Assembly (NCBI GenBank): GCA_022577435.1 | Contig: JAKOON010000012.1 | Location: forward strand, 8,425,412-8,489,411 | Reading direction: 5' to 3' | Length of the DNA: 64,000 nt | From: Embiotoca jacksoni | Taxonomy: Eukaryota; Chordata; Actinopteri; Embiotocidae | In this document: positions 50,391 to 60,236 of the stretch, piece by piece | Position numbering within the stretch: position 1 is the stretch's first letter | How the letters are laid out: every line of letters begins with the position of its first letter | Position numbers and translations under genes: made by a program | Notes under the pieces: model-generated | Databases searched by the model: none | The model's input: the letters and a program-made list of their open reading frames with translations, nothing else | What the model was told of the DNA's origin: nothing

Positions 50391-50602
50391 ATACACGTGT
50401 GTTAACAGCGTCAATGCAGCACATATCACACCGACTGATCATGTTTGTATTGACCGGGTCGTGTTATAAAGTTCAGACCTGTGGCAACAACAGGTGTCAC
50501 CCTCAGCTCTTCCGCACTTGCACTCACCTTCGTGTAATATAACATCCACAGCTCATGCAGCTTTTCTTTCGATGCCATTCCGCCGCCCTTGTGGTTGCTC
50601 AT
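17939..50602 (-). CDS. nbeal2: Neurobeachin-like protein 2 (BEACH/WD40 giant protein)
   Basis: Large cytoplasmic scaffold needed in vertebrates for platelet alpha-granule formation; loss of human NBEAL2 causes gray platelet syndrome. I place 55 coding exons (listed with the domain blocks below). Their lengths sum to 8517 nt: 2838 aa plus TGA at 17941-17939, close to the human 2754 aa, and every junction is in phase. Domain order: N-terminal helical repeats, ConA/LamG-like domain (about 600-800), DUF4704-type region, acidic Ser-rich linker (1303-1548), conserved helical region, PH-BEACH domain (about 2020-2130), BEACH (about 2135-2440) and WD40 repeats to the end. The final residues SGETEYNPTE are those of NBEAL2. 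Adjacency to ccdc12 and nradd decides nbeal2 over nbeal1. Two in-frame ATGs exist, 50602 (MSNHKGGG-) and 50578 (MASKEKLHELWMLYYTK); the second matches the human N-terminus. Intron 1 is about 8 kb. The acceptors of exons 27 and 28 are the least certain. One intron uses GC at its donor. Confidence 0.95.
21268..23385 (-). other. nbeal2: nbeal2 exons 38-46: BEACH domain
   Basis: Exons 23385-23278, 23184-23089, 22966-22842, 22556-22416, 22330-22200, 22054-21945, 21839-21722, 21582-21485, 21381-21268. Typical BEACH wording is complete: ISNFEYLMQLNTIAGRTYND, RDLSKPIGVVNP, KFHYGTHYSNAAGVMHY, VKELIPEFFYFPEFLQN, HEWIDLIFGCKQRG and IIGNFGQTPCQL. No disabling change was seen. Confidence 0.95.
23480..23856 (-). 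other. nbeal2: nbeal2 exons 36-37: PH-BEACH domain
   Basis: Exons 23856-23699 and 23613-23480. The translation runs from EKLVLSEDCELITIVAVVPG through LEVTTHHLYFYDGS to LREVHLRRYNLRRSALELFF and DQAHYFINFRKK. This is the PH-like fold that packs on BEACH domains. Exon 37 ends at AAG followed by GC, not GT (see findings). Confidence 0.9.
26590..27045. repeat. Interspersed repeat in nbeal2 intron 30
   Basis: AT-rich block with ACTTGAGTAAAAGTATC, GAGTAAAAGTCCAGTATTT and ACGTAAAAAGTACAATATTT, wording I recognise as a common teleost interspersed repeat (non-autonomous element, class not certain). Related wording occurs at 13710-13900. Confidence 0.45.
28120..28330 (+). repeat. Old interspersed teleost repeat in nbeal2 intron 29
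   Basis: Contains CCCCAAGAGTTGGTTGAGAA, ATCTCATATCTGTC, TTTAGCATAAACACAGGAAA and TTGTTTAATCCATACAAA, in the order seen in a widespread fish repeat that I know by its TTAGCATAAAGACTGGAAAC core. This copy is diverged. Element class not assigned. Confidence 0.5.
28516..28536. repeat. Short (TA)n
   Basis: About 20 bp of TA dinucleotides in nbeal2 intron 29. Confidence 0.9.
29260..30156 (-). other. nbeal2: nbeal2 exons 26-27: end of DUF4704-type block and acidic Ser-rich linker
   Basis: Exon 26 is 30156-30068. Exon 27 is about 29997-29260 (738 nt) and codes for conserved YSNEDYVKQLAKQPGWQDVL followed by a long, poorly conserved stretch rich in Ser, Pro, Asp and Glu (RSSQDIEDEEDEGGQRDISE). It is likely disordered. 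The exon 27 start is uncertain: the obvious CAG acceptor at about 30008 gives the wrong phase, while AAG just before 29997 keeps the frame. Confidence 0.65.
30984..37541 (-). other. nbeal2: nbeal2 exons 13-25: ConA/LamG-like and DUF4704-type region
   Basis: Coding exons 37541-36886 (656 nt), 36800-36668, 36348-36229, 36116-35786, 35531-35449, 35310-35218, 34890-34719, 33740-33607, 32612-32453, 32126-32024, 31832-31682, 31448-31293, 31143-30984. The lectin-like part runs from FAFHAWLCLN (exon 13) through LYSFFTASGTGLEAFFT and HSVAIVHIP to FTSCCIGSAGHRTTTTTT. Exon 16 carries a Pro/Ser/Thr-rich insert. Exons 18-25 form the helical DUF4704-like block, with ALLKDFLKSPTQEELHSVL in exon 23 and DFGYLGLVCCLEDIPATM in exon 25. 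Confidence 0.85.
43716..43921 (-). other. Unassigned exon-like ORF in nbeal2 intron 1
   Basis: Minus-strand open frame with balanced, coding-like codon use inside AT-rich intron. It runs from a possible acceptor (TTTAG) near 43922 to a donor-like GTAATG after 43716. Its translation includes LVLFRSDVQLLTVDYSEG and TGFTRTWHPAQPQTMSDG. I do not recognise the protein. It would not splice in frame from its own ATG (43914) to nbeal2 exon 2. It may be a captured fragment of another gene or chance. Confidence 0.25.
44260..45400. repeat. Composite interspersed repeat with internal tandem duplication
   Basis: Segment A (44364-44521, with GGGGGCGCTATGACTATGA, GTGTCTTCAGGGCAGGACTG and TTCATGGCGAGAC) recurs diverged as A' (45076-45234). 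Between them lie two tandem copies of a 179-bp unit B (44617-44795 and 44796-about 44985), both with GGCGAGCCGTTTGGCCACGC and CAGATGTATCGTCTCACCAC. The end (AAAATGGCGGATTTCCTGTC) is wording repeated widely in teleosts. No transposase is visible. Confidence 0.8.
46956..47275 (-). repeat. Degenerate interspersed repeat
   Basis: Order of words (GCTGCAACCAAACATTTTCA, ATTAACTATTTGGTC, AACAGTCCAAATCC, CTGATTCATTTTCTGTG) fits a common teleost repeat built around TTAATCGATTAATCG-like motifs. A second fragment of the same kind lies in opposite orientation at about 47495-47643, ending ACCATTAACTGCAGCC. Confidence 0.5.
48633..48664. repeat. Poly-A run
   Basis: About 30 A with a single G interruption, in nbeal2 intron 1. 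No recognisable SINE or LINE body was identified next to it. Confidence 0.9.
49845..49894. repeat. (AC)n microsatellite
   Basis: About 25 uninterrupted AC units in nbeal2 intron 1. Confidence 0.97.
50346..50397. repeat. (AC)n microsatellite
   Basis: About 20 AC units followed by ACAT-type imperfect units, only 130 bp from nbeal2 exon 1. Confidence 0.95.
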
Positions 50603-51010
50603 GATCTCCCTGGTTTTCGTTTTATAAAATCATGAAAGTGGTGAGCAAATGGTCAAAGCCAGGGATGTCTGAAGTTGTTTCCCAAAGGCAGGAGGACGCG
50701 GCGCGCTCCTGCGAACCATTCCGGCAAATTCAGGCGCAGTAGAATAATCCAAATGAAAAAGTGCTCCCAGCCTGGATACGCAAAGTTCTCAGAGTGACAC
50801 GAACAGGCGAAACATGCCGACGAGAATGTGGCCACGGTGCGATCACTGGCGAAACTGTAAAGCCAGGAACAAAAATGCGTGGAAATGCATGTCTAGAGAC
50901 ACACCAATGTCCGCATTTAGAGCGAGCTTGTTGCTGTACGTTTTCTGTTGGAGAGAGTTCCCACGGAAGCAAAAGATGCCATCCGCTCAAGACCAAGAAA
51001 TTACTCCGCT
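50603..51010 (-). promoter_or_regulatory. nbeal2: Probable nbeal2 5'UTR/promoter
   Basis: Sequence upstream of the nbeal2 ATG, richer in CpG than its flanks, with an ETS-like core (CATTCCGG on the plus strand near 50717) and GCGCGC at about 50700. No TATA box was seen. Limits are inferred. Confidence 0.35.
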
Positions 51011-52239
51011 GCCCAAATAGATTCAGTCAGTAGAAGTGTGCAGTCCTGCATGATGTGCTATGAGCGACAGCAAATTATCACCAACTCCTGACTGACTCTA
51101 TAACAAGACAAGAAATGCAGTGCAGAGTTGACTGATGATCATGCTTACAGGTAGGCTGATATTCTTAAAGGCACACACACAAATAAACGCAGCCTCTTCT
51201 GGCTGACACAAGTGATGAATGTATATTGACATGGTCAAATATGCTTTTCTAAAAGTAAAATAAACAAATGAAACACAAAATGATTCTAAATGCTGCAACA
51301 TGAGATGATGTATAAAGATAATGGAAAATATATATTTAAAAAAAATAAATCATAAAATAATAATATAAAAAGATACAATAAAATATAATCAAAAACATTT
51401 AACATCTGCAGACTGAGAATGAAACTAATTTTGCACAGCAGCAGGATTCACTACTGATAGCATAAAGACACACAAATAGTGTGTCTTCAGACACAAATAG
51501 TGAACTGCAGACTCTCAAGGTTCCTCTTATGCCTTAGCATGTTCTTGCGCACCGTTTTATTGCAATCCGAATGAGAACGTAAGGAGCCTTACACAGAATG
51601 ATACTGATATAAAGTCTTGCATTCAAAATATTCCTCCAATTCTGAGTAGTAAAATGTGCACAAGTGTAAAAGGTAATTATGAAGGATGGTCTCTTTCTGA
51701 GAAGTTGATTAGAAAATGCATGCCCCTATATCAAGTATCTGGATGTTTGTATTGTAAACCTAGTTTGGGACAGCAACTAAGCCTACATTTATCTCAGAAT
51801 AATAACACACGTCACATAAAATCCAATCCTTCAAAAATCCTTATTATTGTTGCATAAGACATATCAGGTCAGTAGGCTATAAACAGTTGTTATTGTTTTA
51901 ATTTAAAACATACATCTAAATAAAACAGGTTTATGTGTGCAATTCTATCTAGTTTGGTGATTTTTTTTTTTTTCAGACTCCTGTGCATCATATTTTTGGA
52001 GTTTATCAGATGTTTACTTGTTAACTATCACGTAACAAGTCTTTTTCCCAGTATCGTGCAAAACTTTAAAAAGGCCCGTTATCTCTGGACTTGGTAGTGT
52101 TAGACTACATTGAGAGGATAGTTTACAATATATAGATAGCCTATTTTTTCCTATCTGTGTTACTACTACTACTACTACTACTATCTGTATTAGGAGTTCA
52201 GGCCACTAACATACATGCGGCTATATTATTGATTTGTAG
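51011..52239. other. Intergenic, nbeal2 to unassigned exon
   Basis: AT-rich, with no gene recognised. A (CTA)n stretch lies at 52161-52182. Confidence 0.5.
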
Positions 52240-52404
52240 GTGTCATCCTTTGATGATCATCACCTTAAGAACATCTACAGCACAACCAGGTTTGTGTTGG
52301 CATACACTAATGCTGACCATTACGAGGATGGACACAGTGAAGCTCAAGGCAGCTGTATTACCATGGGAATGGCCTACATTCCCAAGCAGGGCCGGACAGT
52401 GTGA
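52240..52404 (+). other. Unassigned coding-like terminal exon
   Basis: After an acceptor-like ATTTGTAG ending at 52239, 54 codons run open in phase 0 to TGA at 52402-52404. The translation contains SSFDDHHLKNIYSTT, FVLAYTNADHYEDGHSE and SCITMGMAYIPKQG. Codon use and base composition look coding, unlike the AT-rich surroundings. I do not recognise the protein and found no upstream exon that joins it. It could be the last exon of an unseen gene, a relic of a lost or moved gene, or part of a transposed copy. It lies between the divergent nbeal2 and ccdc12 starts. Confidence 0.35.
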
Positions 52405-52844
52405 CCATCAGCAGGCGGGACAGTGTACCAGTCTGTCCTATGAGTGATGTTCATTTAGTTATAATGTATAGGCATGTTAATAGACTATAAGCAGGGTTAA
52501 ATAGGCGTTTTGAAAAAATAGCCTGTACGCTACTCAAGTTCAATCAATTCAAGGATTGCTTCGTGTGCCATTACATCCAACATAAAACCCCTTCTTAAGC
52601 TTAGCCTATATGACTATACATTTTTGAAAATCTCATTATCCGAAATAGGAACTATGTTTTTAAACAATAATGTTTTACAGTCAATCAGTCCAGTTATTGA
52701 TCTGGAAAAAAAAATGTCAACAAAACACAACAAAATCACATGATCAAGCAACAGGCCACTGCGATCGATGTGCTCGATGAACGTCTTTACGTCCTCATTC
52801 AGGACCGCTAATGGACTTCAGATTCAATCGAGCGGCGTGTAAAC

Positions 52845-55800
52845 ATGGAAAAAAATGTTGGGTCGCTGCAGGAGCAGGCTCTGAAGAGAAAAGAGAGGCT
52901 AAAAGCGCTCAGAGTTAAACAACTTCATGTAAGTTTCTTGTCTGCCGTTGTCCAGTTTCTGATAAATGTAACACGCCGCCAAGAAAACGCGTCGCTCTGC
53001 TGATGAGGAAAAGTTAGCCGAGTTAGCTTGTAGCTAACGTCAGCACGTTCATTAAGCAAGTCGGATCAGGCTCGTGGCTTTGTTGTGCTGTCAGGGGATT
53101 TAAGTTTAGATATGTAATTCAGATCTAGTTAAGTTCAATGTTTACTTGTTTCTGTGCCTTTGTTGTTGTTGTTGTTGTTAGCCTATTATTTCTGCGTGTG
53201 CTAATTTTCAAAGCTACTTAATGTAACCCCGTCAAGTATTCAGGTTAATATCTTTGTTCAAGTTTAGTTCAAACAGTGAACCTGTTTATTCGTGGACTGT
53301 TTTTTTTACAGAAGCCCAATGGCACAAGTTTCACCTTGCACAATGTTTGTAATTCTGTTTTAATCTGCTACGACAATGAAAAACGCATTTTGGGCTCAAT
53401 ATGAGCAGCTTCAGTCATCATCAGCTGGCTTCATGATCATTTGATGCCAGCAGACAAGAAACAGGTACAGGATGAGACAGGTGGAGGCAGCCATTGACAT
53501 ATACTGATCTTCTCTGTCTCCTTTTTTGTTGTTGTTGTTGAAGGATCTCAGTGTCTCACTGTGCCATGAATCATATTACTTTTGTCTCACGTTCGTCTTT
53601 TGTTCAGTGTTTCTTCATTATTAACCAGATATGTAAGATCTCCATGAGAACAGGTGTTGTTTGAGGAATGTTTCAGCTTTTTTTTTTGCTTTTGTTTCTT
53701 CCACAAATTCGGTGCATTAAATTGCGGGATTTCAGGTGCTCTCTGCAACATCTCTGTCCACAGCTGAATGTACAACACGTTTAACGTCTGGAATTTTTCA
53801 AAAGCTCACAAGAAACCTAACAAACCCAAAGAAATAAACATTTTCGTTATGTCGATGAAGACATTCATCTTTAATAAGTGATGGCAGTTCAAGAAATTTG
53901 ATATTTTTGTGTTCAGCTGGGCAACATTTGCACAGTCATTTACTTTGATCTTGAAATGCAGTAGCTTCGCATTACGGTGGAAGAAAAACATTAGTCGGAG
54001 AAAACATGACTTTTGCTGTTGTAAAGAGGGTTTGAGAAAAAAATATGCCGATAATTCAGTTTCATGAAACGTGCTGAAAAAAATCTTTTAGAATCTGTAA
54101 AAAAAAAAAAAAAGTCTTGCATTCACTACCAAACACACGAGAAGAGCACTTCCTGTGGTCATACCACACACTGTGCAGTTAAGTTGAAGGTATGTGTAAC
54201 AAATTAAATTTCATCATTTATTATAAGGAGGAATTCTGTTTACTCAGATCATTTTGGACATGATAATTGTGCAGGATAAAATTGAATCCGAACTCACTCG
54301 TTGGCTCTTGAACTACAGCTCTGAGAGCAGTTTTCAGCTGTTCCTCAGTCGGTCTGCTGTCTGCTGTCAGACCGTTTAGACATTACGCAATCATTCAGCT
54401 CCACTGTGACGGTCTTTGTGTTCTGGATGTGAATTCTTGCGACAGGAAACCCCGTTCAATGTGCATGCCACTGTTTTGGCAGTTAGATCAGAATGTTTTT
54501 CTCTTTGAGGGTTTTGAACAGACGCGTACGAGCTTTGCTAGCAATGTTTGATAAACGAATGTTAACATTCCTTAAGTCTGAAGTTGTTTTCTTTTTGTGC
54601 TGCACTTCAAGAATGAGTCAATACCCTGAATTGTTTGAGCAGATGGACAGGAAGCCTCTTTAGGAAAATGCAAGCAGGGAGGGGTTCAATATCCTTTGTT
54701 ACAACTTTTGACTGTGGGCCAATATTATTTTCTGAATTTCTGCAATTCTATTTCCATTTTTAGGGTTAGAGTACAGGTAACATGTTAGGCTCTTTTATTA
54801 TTACAGCTAGAAACTACTGGTCTTATTTTTCTAATTGATTAAACCCAGTTCTCAAAATTCCCAAACTGCAGCTCCTAAACTGGCCAGTGTCTGAAATGTA
54901 AATGTGTTATTTGACTCCCAAATGATGGAACAAAACAAGCCGATAGTTTTTGTGTGTCTATTCAAATGTTAGCCAAGTGTCTTTATTGCACCAGATCCAC
55001 AATGACCTGATGCATACCTTTTCCTGAAAAAAAAACCCACGTCTTCCCCACCACCACACTTCCTTTCACTCTCCTTCATGAAAACTATATAATAAGTATT
55101 AAAAGCCATAAACATAATCTGAAATAAGTTTTGAGTTTTTAATGATTTCTCAGTATTTAATTTGAGTGATATATTGGGACAGAATTCAGTTTAGTGTTTA
55201 CTAATGCCAGTCCATAGATTTAACAGTGCTGTTTGTACTGTGAGAATACCAAATACTATATTCAAGTAATTAATGATTGTGTGCTGATATTCTTTCAGGG
55301 GCAAGATGAGGAAGATGGAGAGCCAGAGAACAAAAAAGCTGCACTAGAGGAGACTACTGAGGAGAAGCACAGGTGGGTTCCCTTCATATCCCACAAATGT
55401 AATTTGTTTGTATTTTGTTGAATATTTTTTTTTATAAAAACATTTCTGCAGTCGTTGCTCACTATTGCTTGCCCCCTGTGGTTGGAAGCTTTGAAGCTAT
55501 GCAAACGGAACTGAAACTAACGTGGAAGTACATTATCAGAGCCTTTATCTGGCCTTTATCTAAACACCAGTGCAGGTCTCAGTGCAGGTTGTGAGATGCA
55601 GTTTTTACACTGGGCTGGATCACAGCCTCGTGCTGTTAGCTGCTCAAATATCTTGCAGCTTACTCCACGTTGCGTGTTCGTTGGTAGGAGGGAGCAGCCA
55701 TCTTTCCTGTCCTACAGGACCTCTTTTCCATTGTTTATATTTAATGACTGTGCACTGACGGCACAAAGGGAGTGCCCTTGTGTTTCCTCCAGTCCAACAG

Positions 55801-57972
55801 GACAGATCTCTCTCATGAAAATGAAAATAGCTGTAGGGTTAAGAGCCCAGTTTAGACATTAAACCAAAGAGAGAGAGGGAATCAAGGTCGAATGTGTTCT
55901 GGGTATTTTGATCTGTGTTTTGCCAAGTCAGGACACTCACCTGTAGCAGTGTGGGAGTGTAATGTATCTCATGATTGACATTAAAATTTCAGAGGAGATC
56001 AGATTGCCAAACCAAAGCATGGAAGCGTAAAACAAATCCAAATGTTTGTCTCAAGGTTAGTCCCATTTAAATTACAGGAAGCTCCACATAATCAAAATAA
56101 ATGGATCATGTCCAGAAAGTTTCCAGCTCCCTGTGTGCTGTCATACATTCCATTCAAGCCTACTCCACCAAAGGCACCAACCAGATCATGGAGCTTTTCA
56201 TGTTACATCTTGTTAGGTGTTGTTAGGGCTGCTGTTGTTTTTTCAGATAGGTAAGTAACTTTCAAATTCTTTGAAATACTGTAGGAAATAAGATTAAAAG
56301 CGCAGTATGTAATTTCTGCCACTCTGTCAAAGCAATAACAGAAGATGGAGTTTGATGATGCTGTGGAGAAGCGTGGGATCACGGGAGTTGTTGTCTTAAT
56401 TGATAAACAACCACTATTGCAGACGAAAGTCAATCTGTAGCTTCGCATTTAGGGATAGCTTCTCTCTCTCTCTCTCCTCGCTGTCCTCGCTCCTACTCGT
56501 GTGTCTTATGTTAATTATTCCTCTGCCTCCTTCAGTGATAATGGTACATGAAATAAATGTAGTTTATTTGACATGACGGAAACAAAACTTAAAGAATTAG
56601 AAGTGCTGTTCCTCACCATGGAAACCTAATTGTTTGCTGCTGCAGTTAGACATCTCCCGATAGCCAGTGCGCGCCAAACCATCGTGGCTACAGTTTGAAC
56701 AATTGGGGGGGGGGGGGGGGGGGGGTAAAGTAGATATAATGCCATTGACAAGCAATCTGATAAAAACTGATCGTTACCTTGATTGAAGTTAGAGATGTCA
56801 CTTTGAACAATGTCAGAAACATTTGTGATCATTTAAGAAGACAGCTCTGCAAAATATAGAACAAAGGTCTTGTCGGGTTTTTTTTACATTTTCCAGCAGA
56901 ACCGTTACATATTTAATCTTTAAAGAAGTTTGATTCCTCTGAAATATTATTGTTAGTGTGTACAATCTCACATGCAAATAAAAAGGGCTGATAATTGTCT
57001 GCAATTATTTTTTACTGTGGTGAATGCGACGGGTAGCTTGATAACAGTGCAAACATTTGAACACTCCCCAAGAACCACAGTTCACTCTCACATTTTGAGA
57101 GGGCCACACTTGGGTCAGTGCTCTGAATTCATCACAGGCTCTCTTTGATGCCACCGCGTACTTGAAGTGGAAATGTGTAAACACACTCCAAAGGTTTGGA
57201 AGTATAAAACTATGAGACAGTAAAGAACGGAAACCTTTGAAGGCAGAAAATATACATGCACAGTCTGTTTGTCCTGTTTTGTGTCCTGCTCACAGTAGCA
57301 CTTAAGATGACAATGTTTTTCAGTATCACTGTTTCCATCTCGGATGATTTTTTAGTAATGTTAGGGAACTTCTGTCTCACACCAACAGGTTGTGGGTCGG
57401 AAGTTCCCTAACATCCCTCTTTCTCAAAAAGAAATATCAAAATCTAACAAGTGTATTGTCATAAAATTTGGCCTTCTGTCTGGTCCCCAGAAGAAACTTT
57501 GTCCATTTTTTCGATTTGCACTTTTCTCTAGTGTCACAATAATTTACCTGACATGCATTGAACATAGGAATTTTTCTCCATCATCTAGCACCACCTTTTG
57601 ACCAGAGATTGTTTTGCATATTCACGGTGTCAAAGAATGAAACATGCTAAACATGTTCATGCTTCTCAGCGATAGAAGAATATTTCTGAGCATTTTTATG
57701 CCTGTTTAATACAGAGTTCATTGTAGAGAGGTGTCTGAAGATGAGGGGAGCGAGAGGGTTACTGGGGATACTAACACTGATGTGGTCGGCCCGATGATCC
57801 CTCGGCTCCAAGACACCCGAGGAAGAACTTTTGATGACACGTTGTTTTTCAAAGCCTTTCTGTTTATTTCATCAGAGTATGATCCATTGAAGGCAGATAA
57901 ATGATGACTTGTAGTTGCCCCTGAAATGCCTTCTGGCCATTTAATACTTTGCACGAGGTAACTGCGTCTTCC

Positions 57973-58016
<44 letters not shown>

Positions 58017-60236
58017 CATTTATTTAATCTAACTTTGGTTGTTATATTCATTTATTATAGTAACAATGTTTCAATTAAAGCCATATTTTAATTGCTCAGA
58101 ATATTTTATTTCACCCGAGATAAATGCAATAAAGTGCCTTTTTGTTTGTTTGTTTTGTTTACAGTAAAATGATCACGAGAATTCAGTTTGATGATGAGAC
58201 CGGTATATCGCCCCACTGAAGCAACCTCTTTGGGATCTGATATACGGGAGGCAGAGAAAGAGATGTGTGAACTAAGAGTGGCCCTCAGTCAGCCAACAGC
58301 AGAGCATGACTAGCATTCCTGCCCATGCCCATACAAGGCATCGGTCTGTCTGTTGGCAGCAGGGCTGTGATGAATGTATCAAGAGCGTATACCCTCCCCA
58401 GCTCCACATCAAATCCCATGTTAAGCCCAAAACAGCTGATAACTCTCTCGGTCCGTGCTTGGGACAGACAATAGTTTACCTCTGCCTCTGGACCCTCGAT
58501 ACAATCTACAGAGATGTCAGCTAAGCTTGCCAAGAATTCCTCTGTGTAGGGATGTGATGAAAGACAGTGTAATTCAACATCAAGGAAAGCATTCCTCAGC
58601 TGTTTTGCTGCCTCTCCTCAAATCTGTTCCCAGGAGCAGGTGGAACATGTTAATCAGACGTGTTCACAGGAATAAAGGGACACATTATACCCAGCCTCCT
58701 TTAGACATTAGATGGCAGCTGTGTAGGGGTGGCAGATGGTCTTCTCTGCTCTTTAAATCTATGGTGGAATACATTTGCCCACACTGCCACCTCCTGGACT
58801 TTCTACAGTGTGGTCGTTCACTGCCACGAAAAGTAAACTTGGATTACTTCTGTATTTTTGCACCCAGAGAGCTGAAACTGAGGAATTATACTCCAGAGGA
58901 TGAGGAGCTGAAGGAGAGGCAGGTGCCCAAAGCCAAACCTGCATCAGGTGAGTACTCGTCACTCATAAACAAGCGTGGAGTAAACATGAACTCGAATACT
59001 TTGAATACTACAATCTTTGTTTGCAGTGGAAGACAAAGTAAAAGACCAGTTAGAGGCAGCTAATCCAGAGCCCATCATTGAAGAAGTGGTGAGTGCTCCT
59101 TTCAGTCCAAATAACATTTGCTTTTATTGAAATGTCTTTGGCTGCCACATTCAGCTGGTTTCTCTCCTCAGGATTTGGCCAACCTTGCCCCAAGAAAACC
59201 AGACTGGTAAAACCTTTTTTCAAAATCATTTTCCAAACTGTGTAGTGCATGAAATCTTTGTATGATTTTAAGATATTTAGGTACTGACTGTCTTTTCATT
59301 GTAATTCTGAATTTAGGGATCTAAAGCGTGACGTGGCAAAGAAGCTGGAGAAGTTGGAGAGGAGAACGCAGAGAGCCATCGCTGAGCTCATCCGTTAGTA
59401 TTTCCTATTTTATGTTTTTGCCTTTTTAATCACAGAATTTTCATGATGCCACAGAGATAACCATGCCTGAGCAGGGCGGGAATTATTAGGCTAATTGCTT
59501 TGTGGCTTCCAGACTCTCCGGAGGCTCAAAGCCGTCTGATAAAATAAGTGGTGTGATTCCTCCACTGATGTGTGATCCACATCCTAAAAATAGGTATATG
59601 CTTTTCAGGAGAATGCAAAACAGGTTTCACTGACAGAGGAGTTTTCCCTTGTTTTTAGTGGGTGACATAGATTTCGCACTCATCATTTAAAAGCATTTAG
59701 AGTACAGGAAGGCATTTTTTGTGTAAAAATAATTAACTGTGGTTACAGTTAAGATGCTTGAGTTATTGAATCACATGAAATTGTTGGCATGTGAACATGC
59801 ACACGCAGCAATCACGTCTTTCATTTTGGTTTCAGTCCTCTGTACACTCCCCGAGAGCATTACAGCTGCACTTGAACGTAAATAAACACATGACAGTGGG
59901 CTCTACTTACTATTTACTGGAGGGATTGTTATTTTCTCTGCAGTGCCAGTAACTCTGTTGCTGCCAGCAGAGTGTATTATCTGTGAGCAGGTATTCACAA
60001 ATGCCAGTACTGCTCTGTTGCACAGTTTACTCAAGGTAAAAGGGATACTTAGTAAATTGCATCGACACCCTCATCACTCATAATTGAAGCTCGCGGTTTA
60101 AGGATGCAGTGAGTGAATGTGTCAGGTCGACTGAGTGTTTTTATGTGTCCGTCCAGGGGATCGTCTGCGAGGCAGTGAGGAGGAGTTGGCGGGAGCAGTG
60201 GGAGCAATCGGAGTGGCGGAGGGAGACTCCGATTAA
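52845..60236 (+). CDS. ccdc12: Coiled-coil domain-containing protein 12 (spliceosome-associated, cwf18 family)
   Basis: Seven coding exons: 52845-52928, 55299-55372, 58868-58947, 59027-59088, 59172-59206, 59317-59393, 60157-60236. All have GT/AG ends and total 492 nt (163 aa plus TAA 60234-60236), like human CCDC12 (about 166 aa). The protein starts MEKNVGSLQEQALKRKERLK, a basic helix, continues with an acidic stretch, LRNYTPEDEELKERQVPKAK, DLANLAPRKPDWDLKRDVAK and a charged coiled coil (KKLEKLERRTQRAIAELI), and ends EGDSD. Most of it is nearly identical to the human protein. Homologues (yeast cwf18) are nuclear components of the activated spliceosome. The head-to-head arrangement with nbeal2 is as in human, but about 2.2 kb separate the start codons. 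Introns 1 and 2 (2.4 and 3.5 kb) carry a MITE and homopolymer runs. Confidence 0.95.
52929..55298 (+). other. ccdc12: ccdc12 intron 1
   Basis: Donor GTAAGT at 52929. It contains short GTT-repeat stretches near 53164 and 53528 and A/T homopolymers. No gene or known repeat recognised. Confidence 0.7.
56294..56923. mobile_element. piggyBac-like MITE (TTAA-flanked)
   Basis: Two TTAA sites (56294-56297 and 56920-56923) enclose about 620 bp with imperfect terminal inverted repeats. The left end reads AAGCGCAGTATGTAATTTCTG. The right end read inward is AGATTAAATATGTAACGG, then TTCTGC. Non-coding, with no transposase. It contains a CT-rich tract at 56459-56475 and a 21-G run at 56705-56725. It lies in ccdc12 intron 2. 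Confidence 0.65.
57976..58012. repeat. Poly-T run (37 nt)
   Basis: Uninterrupted T run in ccdc12 intron 2. It could be the tail of a minus-strand retrotransposon, but no element body was recognised beside it. Confidence 0.95.

Larger units (their letters stand above)
42571..50527 (-). other. nbeal2: nbeal2 intron 1 (8 kb)
   Basis: Longest intron of the gene. It holds an exon-like ORF near 43716-43921, a composite repeat at 44260-45400, a degenerate repeat at 46956-47275 with an inverted fragment at 47495-47643, a poly-A run at 48633-48664, and (AC)n arrays at 49845-49894 and 50346-50397. The remainder is AT-rich and without recognised features. The 150-codon minus-strand frame at 46621-46169 is unassigned. 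Confidence 0.7.
37706..50602 (-). other. nbeal2: nbeal2 exons 1-12: N-terminal helical region
   Basis: Coding exons 50602-50528, 42570-42482, 42334-42170, 41721-41640, 41308-41196, 40983-40901, 40149-40064, 39938-39635, 39502-39396, 39054-38977, 38118-38035, 37804-37706. Recognisable conserved wording includes YLQQWLEAFVASF (exon 2), LPEELPALFHE (exons 6-7), VWEKGSDSITVHALGVLTA (exon 11) and EVFKERIGYSQLFDVLKSQ (exon 12). The start of exon 7 was set at 40149 (acceptor CACAG) because the nearer acceptor would break the frame. Exon 7 ends at a weak donor (GTCTGC) and exon 12 at GTTGAA. Confidence 0.8.

Noticed and set aside
49845..50397. Candidate CRISPR-like or satellite arrays
   Set aside because: Simple AC microsatellites without spacers; eukaryotic context.
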